From: Saprospiraceae bacterium
GTDB lineage: Bacteria; Bacteroidota; Bacteroidia; Chitinophagales; Saprospiraceae
NCBI GenBank assembly: GCA_020848695.1
Contig: JADLHT010000060.1
Location: forward strand, 1-33,709
DNA: 33,709 bases
Direction of reading: 5' to 3'
Shown: piece after piece, positions 11,116 through 18,365 of the stretch
How positions within the stretch are numbered: position 1 is the stretch's first letter
Layout of the letters: every line of letters starts with the position of its first letter
Notes under the pieces: generated by a model
Told to the model about the DNA's origin: nothing
What the model saw: the letters and a program-made list of their open reading frames with translations, nothing else
Database searches by the model: none
Translations under genes and position numbers: made by a program

Positions 11116-11868
11116 TTATCTAACGAACCTCATTAAAGTTAACAATGCACTGACTTCATCTGACATATCATAAGCAACGATCTCTTTAACTTTATCTTTA
11201 TCATCCACGAAAACCTGGATAAATTTGTTTTTTGTATTATTCTTTAAAAAATCTTCATCTACCAGCTCACCTTTATCATTCTTCTTGTCATACTTCTCAA
11301 CATCAAATGTTCCCAAATCCAGAAAATGAAGGATTTCCATTAAGTTCAATTTTCTCAACCCACTTGGTACATAGACATTTGGCAGAGTAGGAATAAGAAA
11401 TCTATTTTTCTTAGCTTTTTGATTAGGATATTTTGAAATATACCCATCTGAAGGAGTATACTCTTCTTTTACCATTTTTTTAAATTCGTCGGTAACTTCA
11501 AATGCAACACCATCTGTAACTTTGCCGGTATGATCTTTGTACAGTTGAACAATTAATTTCTGTGTACTAAACGGACTAAACAAGGTATCAAAGGGTGTAA
11601 CAACTCCTTTATTGTTCCTAAACACGATACTATCCAAATTTCCTTGCATTTTCTGATTGTAAATTATCTGTTCTAGAAAACTCAATTTAGACAGACCTTC
11701 CGGAATATATACTCCTTCAGGGGTTGGAAGCATATAGCGATTTGGGTCAAAAAGAGAATTATATTCTTCTTCATTGAACTCATTAGTAACTTGAGATAAG
11801 TCGTTTTTTGACTTACAAGATATGAGTAATGAAATCAGTAAAATGGAGATATAGTTAAAATAATTCAT
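11116..11868 (-). CDS. Lipoprotein with two internal repeats, unknown family
   Basis: This 250-residue protein has a short lipoprotein signal with lipobox LISC (Cys18). After an acidic linker it holds two copies of the same unit. Copy 1 is about residues 44-132 (MLPTPEGVYIPEGLSKLSFLE ... KLIVQLYKDHTGKVTDGVAFE) and copy 2 about 156-243 (FLIPTLPNVYVPSGLRKLNLME ... FIQVFVDDKDKVKEIVAYD). In each, a PxxxVYxPxGLxKLxxxE segment is followed by a variable linker and then a beta-hairpin-like ending with D-rich turn and a (T/S)DE. I do not recognise the family. The gene has an exact -7 promoter element just upstream and is first in a likely operon with the two FG-GAP/ASPIC lipoproteins, which suggests a shared envelope function; that link is inference. 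Confidence 0.8.
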   Translation of the reverse strand: MNYFNYISILLISLLISCKSKNDLSQVTNEFNEEEYNSLFDPNRYMLPTPEGVYIPEGLSKLSFLEQIIYNQKMQGNLDSIVFRNNKGVVTPFDTLFSPFSTQKLIVQLYKDHTGKVTDGVAFEVTDEFKKMVKEEYTPSDGYISKYPNQKAKKNRFLIPTLPNVYVPSGLRKLNLMEILHFLDLGTFDVEKYDKKNDKGELVDEDFLKNNTKNKFIQVFVDDKDKVKEIVAYDMSDEVSALLTLMRFVR

Positions 11869-11912
11869 AAAATATAAATACCAAAAGAAGATTTAATTTT
11901 TAAAAAAGAGGA

Positions 11913-11920
11913 CAAATTTA
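11913..11920 (-). promoter_or_regulatory. -7 promoter element of the FG-GAP lipoprotein operon
   Basis: The minus strand reads TAAATTTG, an exact match to the Bacteroidota -7 consensus TAnnTTTG, 45 bases before the ATG at 11868. It predicts a leader of about 37 bases. No clear TTG box is present at the usual distance, so the call rests on the -7 element and position only. Confidence 0.5.
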
Positions 11921-12267
11921 AGGCTTTTCAAGACAATATTGATCTTCTGAATTGATGTGCACATTATAATTTCAATTCTTAGGAATTTATTAAGAAAATC
12001 AATAACTATTTGGAAAAATATTCATTTCAAAATCATAAACTTATACATTTCTAATACTAAGCATCTATTACTAATTGAGTATCAATATTTAACATGTGCA
12101 TTCAAAACTATTTAAGTACAAGTACCTTCAAGCATTAAAGTTTGGAAGAATTAATTAAATTCTTTAATCTGTTAGAAGATTTGCATCAATGCTGATAATA
12201 AATAATAAAAATTCATTAAGTTTATACTATTGATTTCCTGAATTTTAAATATTTTAATTTTAGAATT

Positions 12268-12284
12268 GAATCATTGAATGATTC
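12268..12284. repeat. Perfect 17-base palindrome upstream of sod
   Basis: The sequence is GAATCATT, a central G, then AATGATTC: two perfect 8-base arms around one base. It lies about 250 bases before the sod start in a region otherwise without structure. The shape fits a dimeric repressor operator, but the distance from either promoter is large and no regulator gene is adjacent. Confidence 0.4.
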
Positions 12285-12488
12285 GGAAAAATTTACTTTC
12301 TAAAGAATTAATGAATAATAATTAAAAATCTTTTCAATTAAACTTACTCTTTAAACTTTATTATCAATCAATCCTTATTTATCTATAAAAAAATTTGTAG
12401 TTATCTATTCAGATGATTATGGCTAATCTAGAATTATTTAATATATACTAAATTATCTGCAAATAGCATATCCATAAAAATTCCGAAC

Positions 12489-12496
12489 TAATTTTG
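12489..12496 (+). promoter_or_regulatory. -7 promoter element of sod
   Basis: TAATTTTG matches TAnnTTTG exactly, 24 bases before the ATG. Transcription would start near 12503, giving a leader of about 17 bases that is almost all A and T, typical of Bacteroidota genes without a Shine-Dalgarno sequence. No clear -33 TTG is seen. Confidence 0.55.
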
Positions 12497-12519
12497 CGAA
12501 AATTAAAATATAAAAAAAC

Positions 12520-13131
12520 ATGGCATTCAATTTACCTGAATTAAAATATCCGACAAATTCACTTGAACCGCATTTCGACCAAAGAACCATGGAAATACAT
12601 CATGGAAAGCATCATGCAGCATATACCCTCAATCTGAACAATGCAATTAAGGATACGGTATTAGACTCACTTAGCATTGAAGAGATTCTTAAGGATATGG
12701 ATATGAACAATATGCCATTAAGGAACAACGGCGGTGGTTATTATAATCACAATTTATTTTGGGAAATTTTATCTCCAAACGGGGGAGGAAGTCCTCAAGC
12801 AGAATTGGCAGAAGCGATTAATAAGAATTTTTCAAGTTTTGATCTCTTTAAAGAAAAGTTTAGTGCAGCAGCAATGACACGATTTGGTTCAGGCTGGGCC
12901 TGGTTGACTGTACATAAAGATGGAAAGCTTGATATAGTTTCAACTCCAAATCAGGATAATCCACTTATGCCAAATACAGCCGGAGGTGGATTTCCGGTTA
13001 TTGGTCTGGATGTATGGGAACATGCTTATTATTTGCAATATCAAAATCGCCGCGCAGATTATGTTTCAGCATTCTTCAATGTGATAAATTGGGATGAAGC
13101 CAATATGAGATTTCTTCAAGGAAGGGGCTAA
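12520..13131 (+). CDS. sodA: Superoxide dismutase, Mn-type by sequence
   Basis: This 203-residue enzyme converts superoxide to oxygen and hydrogen peroxide, in the cytoplasm judging by the lack of a signal peptide. The four metal ligands of the Fe/Mn family are all present: H27 (in MEIHHGKHH), H77 (in NHNLFWE), D164 and H168 (in DVWEHAYY). Two positions that separate the types point to manganese: Gly73, where Fe enzymes carry the active-site Gln, and Gln145 in NQDNP, where Fe enzymes have a small residue. Metal use could still be cambialistic, as in some Bacteroides enzymes. Length is normal for the family. A -7 promoter element lies just upstream, and cutC follows after 74 bases on the same strand, so the two metal-related genes may be co-transcribed. 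Confidence 0.95.
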   Translation: MAFNLPELKYPTNSLEPHFDQRTMEIHHGKHHAAYTLNLNNAIKDTVLDSLSIEEILKDMDMNNMPLRNNGGGYYNHNLFWEILSPNGGGSPQAELAEAINKNFSSFDLFKEKFSAAAMTRFGSGWAWLTVHKDGKLDIVSTPNQDNPLMPNTAGGGFPVIGLDVWEHAYYLQYQNRRADYVSAFFNVINWDEANMRFLQGRG

Positions 13132-13205
13132 TTCTCTTATTTAGACATTGAAGCTCTTATTCGATACAGTTTTAATGATTTATTTCAAGATCAAACCTAG
13201 CTGTT

Positions 13206-13910
13206 TTGGTAACTTTTGAATTATGTTGTTCAAATATTCATTCTGTTGAAGTCGCCAGCATTTACAATGTTGATGGTATTGAATTGTGTTCGAATCTTTC
13301 TCAAGGAGGAATAACACCTTCATTTTCATTTATTATAACTGCAAGAAAAATTTTCAATTCTGAACTATCATTATTAATCAGGGCTCGTTCAGGAAATTTC
13401 GTTTACTCCGGGCTCGAAAAAAAAATAATGTTAGATGATATCAAGGTTGCTGCGGATTGTGGAATTGATACCCTTGTATTTGGATCACTAAACGAAAACA
13501 AGACTCTGGACGAAGGTTTTATAGAAGATGTAATAGCTGTGTCATCAGGGTTAAAATTATGTTTTCACAAAGCATTTGATGAAACAGATGATATTTTTCA
13601 TTCTTTGGAAATACTAAAAAATTATCAGATTGATCGGCTTTTGACTTCAGGTGGAAAAAATACAGCAATCGAAGCATGTTCTGTTCTTAATAAATTAAAT
13701 GAGCAATCTGAAAATAAAATTGAGATCATGGCAGGTGGATCTATTAGACCTGAAAATATCTTACCAATTATACAAACTACAGGAATAAGGAGAATTCATG
13801 CTGCGCTAAGAATTAACGATTCATTTCAAATAGAAGAACAAGTAAATCTAGATTTGCTCAAAGAATCAGTAAGAATCATATCTGAGGTAAAAAGTCAAAC
13901 TACCCTCTAA
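13206..13910 (+). CDS. cutC: CutC family copper homeostasis protein, TTG start
   Basis: This 234-residue protein matches the CutC TIM-barrel family: FELCCSNIHSV near the start, the signature DGIELCSNLSQGGITPS at about 23-39, then LIRARSGNFVYS, VFGSLN, CFHKAFDE, RLLTSGG and IMAGGSIRPENI. CutC proteins are tied to copper tolerance in bacteria, but their biochemical activity is poorly defined. The start is TTG at 13206: the frame is closed by TGA at 13176, there is no ATG between that stop and the FELCC segment, and family members start at this point. It follows sod by 74 bases on the same strand. The stop is about 45 bases before a strong hairpin that can end transcripts from both sides. Confidence 0.9.
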   Translation: MVTFELCCSNIHSVEVASIYNVDGIELCSNLSQGGITPSFSFIITARKIFNSELSLLIRARSGNFVYSGLEKKIMLDDIKVAADCGIDTLVFGSLNENKTLDEGFIEDVIAVSSGLKLCFHKAFDETDDIFHSLEILKNYQIDRLLTSGGKNTAIEACSVLNKLNEQSENKIEIMAGGSIRPENILPIIQTTGIRRIHAALRINDSFQIEEQVNLDLLKESVRIISEVKSQTTL

Positions 13911-13947
13911 ATCAACTCAGTTATCAAAAAAATTTAACCCGGATTTT

Positions 13948-13981
13948 AAAAAAAATCCCCGCTACGATAAGATAGCGGGGA
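13948..13981 (-). terminator. Rho-independent terminator for the haloperoxidase-like gene
   Basis: A 9-base-pair stem (13956-13964 with 13973-13981; core CCCCGCTA/TAGCGGGG) encloses an 8-base loop. On the minus strand it is followed at once by eight T residues (complement of 13948-13955), which is the classic form. It sits about 30 bases past the minus-strand stop at 14012. On the plus strand the tract after the stem is not U-rich, so it probably serves mainly the minus-strand gene, though the stem may also hinder read-through from cutC. Confidence 0.9.
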
Positions 13982-14011
13982 CGCATTTCATGAAAACTTA
14001 CCCTATTTAGA

Positions 14012-15367
14012 TCATCTGATAGCGTTGTAATTTTTTGCTATATCAATACCTTGCTTCTGACCAGCTTCAAGACTGAAACGGTAGTGAATTCCACCCAATA
14101 AATTAGAATTCAATACTTCTTCAGCCATATCCTGAAAAGATTGGAAGGATCTTGGAGAACCATCAATGTCTTTACGATATTGATAAGTTTTATCTGTGAA
14201 TGCGTAGTTATAACCAAACAAACCACCTAATACTTCTGCTGCTGCTGCACTGACAGCTGCCTGACCTGAAGAATATTCAGGAGTAGCTGTTGCATTACTT
14301 AATGACAAAAAATCTCTGTCAATATATTGTCTAATATAAGTCTCAGGTCTCATGGTATAATAAGTGTACTTTGTCTTCCATGCTGCAACTGTTGCATCAT
14401 GCATTACAGTTGACAATCTCATCATTGCATAAACAGCAAAGCCCAAATCCTTATTCTCGTTTTCAAGACTTTGACATAGGATGGCAAGCATATGTCCTGC
14501 CGGAGTAATATCGCCTTCTCTGTCATCATCCCAATACTTAACCAATACTTCATCTGAAAAATTCAAATTCTCCGCTCTGTTTCTAACTTCTAATGCAGAA
14601 GCATACAATAACGAGTTTTTATCATCTGAAAACTCCGGAGGTGAAACCATATTCATGTCTTCCGCATGATGTTTGATAAAGGTTCTTACTTCTCCCCACT
14701 TGGGTTGTAATGGTTTCTTGTTGCCATGTACAGAAGGTGACCAGATTCCTTCACGATTTGGTGTGTTAATATTTTCAATGTAATTATTCAGGTACGATTC
14801 TGCCTGACCATCCGTTACAGAATATTCAAAAATAGCGTTTGCCTGGGCAATACCGTATTGTTTTGAATTTTGCATAACGTCTTCACCATAGAGTTCAACC
14901 AATCCGGTCTGAAGTTTTGTGTACAATTCTTCAATTTCTTTTTTTGCTTCCGGAGTCGAATTGATAAATAATCTTTTGTAAAGATTATACATGCATTCAT
15001 TAAATGAAGCTTCCCATGAAATTTCACCATAAGCATTAGGATGCTTCATGGTTCCTTTACTAAATCCCTGATACCGTCCCTGCATACTGGTATAGCCTTT
15101 GATTCCGGGAACAAGTACTTCGTACATCGCTAAACTTAGATAAGCGTAATTTCTGGCTGCAACGGGAGAAGTAAATCCCGGTGTTTCTTTCGTTAACACG
15201 AAGCTAAGGTTCATCCACTGTACAGCTAAATCGTTGTTCAGGTTTTTGAGTTCTTGGGTTTTTGTGTAGCTGTCGTTGATGTTTTCATTCTTAACACAGG
15301 AGGTAAAGAATAACAGGCCAGCTATTGCTGACATCATGATTCTGGTTGTTAATTGAAAAAGCCTCAT
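14012..15367 (-). CDS. Vanadium haloperoxidase/PAP2-like lipoprotein with altered active site
   Basis: This 451-residue lipoprotein has lipobox FTSC (Cys24), placing it on the envelope. The second half follows the PAP2/vanadium-dependent haloperoxidase layout: HDATVAAWKTKY with K333 and RP at 340-341 (the K-x6-RP motif), then PEYSSGQA at 363-370, then SNLLGGIHYRF at 421-431. In active family members the second motif is PSGH and the third SR-x5-H. Here Pro is Ser366, the catalytic His is Gln369, and the Arg is Asn422, while K333, R340, G368 and the vanadate-ligand-position His428 remain. So the fold is recognisable but normal haloperoxidase or phosphatase chemistry is doubtful. It is a single-gene unit with its own promoter, a leader with two hairpins and a strong terminator, so it is likely expressed rather than decaying. 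Confidence 0.85.
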   Translation of the reverse strand: MRLFQLTTRIMMSAIAGLLFFTSCVKNENINDSYTKTQELKNLNNDLAVQWMNLSFVLTKETPGFTSPVAARNYAYLSLAMYEVLVPGIKGYTSMQGRYQGFSKGTMKHPNAYGEISWEASFNECMYNLYKRLFINSTPEAKKEIEELYTKLQTGLVELYGEDVMQNSKQYGIAQANAIFEYSVTDGQAESYLNNYIENINTPNREGIWSPSVHGNKKPLQPKWGEVRTFIKHHAEDMNMVSPPEFSDDKNSLLYASALEVRNRAENLNFSDEVLVKYWDDDREGDITPAGHMLAILCQSLENENKDLGFAVYAMMRLSTVMHDATVAAWKTKYTYYTMRPETYIRQYIDRDFLSLSNATATPEYSSGQAAVSAAAAEVLGGLFGYNYAFTDKTYQYRKDIDGSPRSFQSFQDMAEEVLNSNLLGGIHYRFSLEAGQKQGIDIAKNYNAIR

Positions 15368-15420
15368 ACAATTTAGATTTTATAGTTTTCTAAAAATAAT
15401 TTACTAAAAAATCCTGAAAC

Positions 15421-15476
15421 TCACAATTGCTCATTTCAGGCAATGTGATTGAGGCATTAGATCAGACAAGATCTAA
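15421..15476 (-). promoter_or_regulatory. Two hairpins in the leader of the haloperoxidase-like gene
   Basis: Two inverted repeats lie between the predicted promoter and the start codon. One pairs 15421-15430 with 15440-15448 (TCACAATTGC against GCAATGTGA, one bulged base). The other is perfect: TTAGATC at 15457-15463 with GATCTAA at 15470-15476 around a 6-base loop. I do not recognise a riboswitch class. They could shape mRNA stability or be chance structures. Confidence 0.35.
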
Positions 15477-15498
15477 AGACAAAGGGAAGAATACGCGA

Positions 15499-15526
15499 CA
15501 AATTTAATACAGAGTTTTTAAACAAA
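15499..15526 (-). promoter_or_regulatory. Promoter of the haloperoxidase-like gene
   Basis: The minus strand carries TTTG (complement of 15523-15526), then 16 bases, then TAAATTTG (complement of 15499-15506), fitting the Bacteroidota -33/-7 pattern with slightly short spacing; an alternative TTG at 15528-15530 gives a 21-base spacing. The predicted leader is about 125 bases. Confidence 0.5.
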
Positions 15527-15834
15527 GCAAGTTTTTTACTGCTTTTCGAAAAAAATCAGGGTTTTCCCTAGATATATATTTGTCAAAATCTGCAAGCTAA
15601 TAATCTAACGTATTAACTTGATAATCAGAATATTAGATAATAAGTGAATAATTCTATTATGAATTAATATTCAGAATATAAGCACAACTTTTATTCATAT
15701 AGTATTGATAATGTATGATTTATATAATAAATATTGACATATACATTAAAACTAAATGTATGGTAAACACTGGCAATTTTTCTAAACATTTTTAAATCCT
15801 AAAATACCAGATTGTCACGTAATCGGATCAAAAC

Positions 15835-16278
15835 CTAGTTCTCAACAAACAGCTGGAATTTTATAAAAGTATTTGCAGGTTGAGTATTGGCCAAAATATC
15901 TAGGTCAACAATTTGTAATCCCAATTTATCCCTTGAATCATAACTAATTTTCAAGGTTCTTCTCTCTCCCGGTGGAATGGGTAAGACAGGCCAATCAATT
16001 GTGGTACACTCACAAGCAGAAATTAACTTTATTTCTAAGGGTTCGCTACCTTTATTGTAGAATGGAATTTCAAATTTTAATTGTTCACCTTGTTTTACTA
16101 TCCCTTTGTGGTAGTAGATGCTGTCAAATTTGAATTTTGCAGGTCCTAAGTCAGTTGCTACCGTATCTTTTTTTTCTGGCTTTGAATATTTTGCTTTGTA
16201 ATCTTTTTGAATATTTCTAGAACTGTTACATCCTAATAAAATTATAAATACCCAAAAGAAACATTTCCCAATACTCAT
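15835..16278 (-). CDS. DUF1573 domain lipoprotein
   Basis: This 147-residue protein has a lipobox at LLGC (Cys17) and then a single DUF1573-type Ig-like domain at about 50-145. The family pattern is clear: HKGIVKQGEQLKFEIPFYNKG, PLEIKLISACECTTIDWP (Cys89 and Cys91, the usual CxC), IPPGERRTLKISYDS. Such domains are common in Bacteroidota envelope proteins, and their function is not defined. The start is 23 bases after the stop of the PorE-like gene, so it is the last gene of the PorP operon and may contribute to the same envelope complex. Confidence 0.85.
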   Translation of the reverse strand: MSIGKCFFWVFIILLGCNSSRNIQKDYKAKYSKPEKKDTVATDLGPAKFKFDSIYYHKGIVKQGEQLKFEIPFYNKGSEPLEIKLISACECTTIDWPVLPIPPGERRTLKISYDSRDKLGLQIVDLDILANTQPANTFIKFQLFVEN

Positions 16279-16301
16279 AAAAACATAAAAGAAATCCCTG
16301 T

Positions 16302-18344
16302 TTATTTCTTATTGGTACCTGCTTTTTTATTCAGAACCTCTTTTTTAACCTCAATAGTAGTTGGTCCTGCGACAATTACAAACTCGGTTCTACGGTTCAA
16401 TTTATGTTCTTCCTCCGTACAATCTTCTCCATTCGTACATCCATTTAATATTTGTGTTTCTCCAAGTCCTTTACTCTTAATTCTCTTACCGTCAATACCT
16501 TTATTCATCATCCATCTTCTCGCAGAAGAGGCTCTTCTTTCACTAAGCTTTTGGTTATAAGCGTCATCGGCTCTTGAATCTGTATGAGATCTTAATTCGA
16601 TAACCATGTCAGGATATTTAGTCATCAAGTCAATTAAAATTTGAAGATCCTTTACAGCATCCGGCAATATTTTATCATCATCCAATTTATAATAGATGTT
16701 ATTCAGTCTTATAGGCTCATTAATTGAAATAATTTCAAATTCGGATTCTGCAGGTAATGCCCGTAGGATAAATTCTTTTTCAATGGTTTGATCCTTATCA
16801 ATTCCAACAGTATTCAGGCTTATCTCTTGTGGGAAATATCCATCTTTAGTTACTACTACTTTATAAGCCTTATCTTTATCCAGAACGCTACTGATGCGAT
16901 TACCTTCGTTGTTAGTCTTGGTCTGAACATCGCTTTCCCCATCTGCATTCATTGTAATGAGTTGTACGCTCGCCCCCTTCAGGGATTTACCCATTGTGTC
17001 TTTGACGATAGCAATTAATTCTATCACCAATTTTCTCTTGTTAACTAGATAAATATCATCACAACAGGTTTTACTTTTTAATGACTTGGATTCAGGATCT
17101 GGTCTGTTCGAAACTAAAAATCCGCGATCGCCATCTTTTCCAATTTTATAAGAAAACTCGTCTGTACAGGTATTAAATGGTATTCCCATATTCATGGGTT
17201 CTGACCATTCAGAACCATTCCATCTTGTTGAGTAAATATCAAGTCCGCCAAGTCCTGGTCTTCCATCCGATGAAAAATAAAGAATTCCGTCCAGATAATA
17301 TGGAGTTATTTCGTCTCCAGCGGTATTAATTGAACTCAGATTAACCGGTGCAGAATAATCAATCTCTCCAATCTTCGTAGCATAATATAAATCCATCCCT
17401 CCTTTTCCTCCCTGCATGTTAGAAGTGAAAAACAATACTTTGGAACCATAAAGCTCACCTTCTATCGGATGAGTTGCCAGATAGTCTCCATTTACACCAT
17501 TGACTTCAATAGCAGGACTCCAGCCGGAAGCAGTCTTACTACAGGCATATATCTTGCTTTCTGAACTAAGACCTCCTTCAGACAAGGTTCTAGTAAAAAA
17601 CATTATAGTCCCATCCATACTTATACTGCTATTCGTTGTATGATATCCTTCACGATTAATTTCCTCCGGTAATTCAACTCCTTTTTCATAGCCCTTTCCT
17701 TCTGAATAGCTTGAACTAAATAATTTGGCATAGTGGACACCGTCATCTTTCGAATCTTTCTTTAAGGATTTATCTGTTAATGATCCATAATACAATTCAT
17801 TTCCTTCCAAAACCGGACTGCTTTGAGATTCTGAATTATTCACATTATTTCCAATATTCTTAATAATAATGGAAGGATTATCTTTCATTGTCTCCATCAT
17901 AGCAATACCGGCTAGTTCCATTCTAGCTTGATCTTTTAAAGATTCATCTACACCTGTTGCAATATAGGAATTAAATTCTGAAGCTGCTTCGGTACTTTGT
18001 CCGTTCATTTTCAATGCCCGTCCATAAGCAACTCTGTTTTCAAAAAATTCATTTTTCTTATCCCTGTTTAATATTCTAGAATACCATGTTGCTGACTTAT
18101 TATAATCACGAAGCAGGAAATGTGTCTTTGCAATCTGAATGGCTACATTCTTATCCTTCAATTCCTTATATGATTTCTCAAACAAATCAAGTGCATTGTA
18201 ATACTGTCCAATAGCTATTTGCTCTTCACCTGCTTTGTTTAATTTAACAGGTGTATTCGAATTTGCAGGTTGTGTCCAACCGATGGATAAGCTTACAGCC
18301 GAAAATAATAGTAGGAAAAATATTTTTCTCATGAAGAGATTCAT
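16302..18344 (-). CDS. PorE-like OmpA family protein with TPR, propeller and CarboxypepD_reg-like domains
   Basis: This 680-residue exported protein has the four-part layout described for PorE of the type IX secretion system. After a signal peptide (about 1-25) come TPR-like helices (about 35-155, GQYYNALDLFEKSYKEL), then a PD40/WD40-type beta-propeller (about 170-425, with repeats such as GTIMFFTRTLSEGG, LYFSSDGRPGLGGLDIYST), then a CarboxypepD_reg-like domain (about 440-520), and a C-terminal OmpA domain (about 540-670). The OmpA part keeps the peptidoglycan-binding residues in HTDSRADDAYNQKLSERRA. It likely tethers an outer-membrane T9SS component to the cell wall. It starts 21 bases after the porP-like stop, and this pairing is typical. 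Codon 5 (MRK) is an alternative start. Whether it is the main PorE or a cargo-specific paralogue cannot be told here. Confidence 0.85.
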   Translation of the reverse strand: MNLFMRKIFFLLLFSAVSLSIGWTQPANSNTPVKLNKAGEEQIAIGQYYNALDLFEKSYKELKDKNVAIQIAKTHFLLRDYNKSATWYSRILNRDKKNEFFENRVAYGRALKMNGQSTEAASEFNSYIATGVDESLKDQARMELAGIAMMETMKDNPSIIIKNIGNNVNNSESQSSPVLEGNELYYGSLTDKSLKKDSKDDGVHYAKLFSSSYSEGKGYEKGVELPEEINREGYHTTNSSISMDGTIMFFTRTLSEGGLSSESKIYACSKTASGWSPAIEVNGVNGDYLATHPIEGELYGSKVLFFTSNMQGGKGGMDLYYATKIGEIDYSAPVNLSSINTAGDEITPYYLDGILYFSSDGRPGLGGLDIYSTRWNGSEWSEPMNMGIPFNTCTDEFSYKIGKDGDRGFLVSNRPDPESKSLKSKTCCDDIYLVNKRKLVIELIAIVKDTMGKSLKGASVQLITMNADGESDVQTKTNNEGNRISSVLDKDKAYKVVVTKDGYFPQEISLNTVGIDKDQTIEKEFILRALPAESEFEIISINEPIRLNNIYYKLDDDKILPDAVKDLQILIDLMTKYPDMVIELRSHTDSRADDAYNQKLSERRASSARRWMMNKGIDGKRIKSKGLGETQILNGCTNGEDCTEEEHKLNRRTEFVIVAGPTTIEVKKEVLNKKAGTNKK

Positions 18345-18365
18345 TTAAAAAGTAAATAGAATAGA

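Larger units (their letters stand above)
11869..12519. other. Long AT-rich divergent intergenic region
   Basis: This 651-base gap separates the minus-strand lipoprotein operon from the plus-strand sod gene. It contains a -7 element for each direction (11913-11920 minus and 12489-12496 plus) and a perfect 17-base palindrome at 12268-12284. The rest is very AT-rich with no convincing reading frame, RNA gene or GC-rich hairpin. Confidence 0.6.
15368..15834. other. Intergenic region upstream of the haloperoxidase-like gene
   Basis: This 467-base gap holds the promoter and leader hairpins of the haloperoxidase-like gene in its first 160 bases. The remainder, to the stop of the DUF1573 gene, is AT-rich, with no coding frame and no clear GC-rich terminator. 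Confidence 0.6.
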
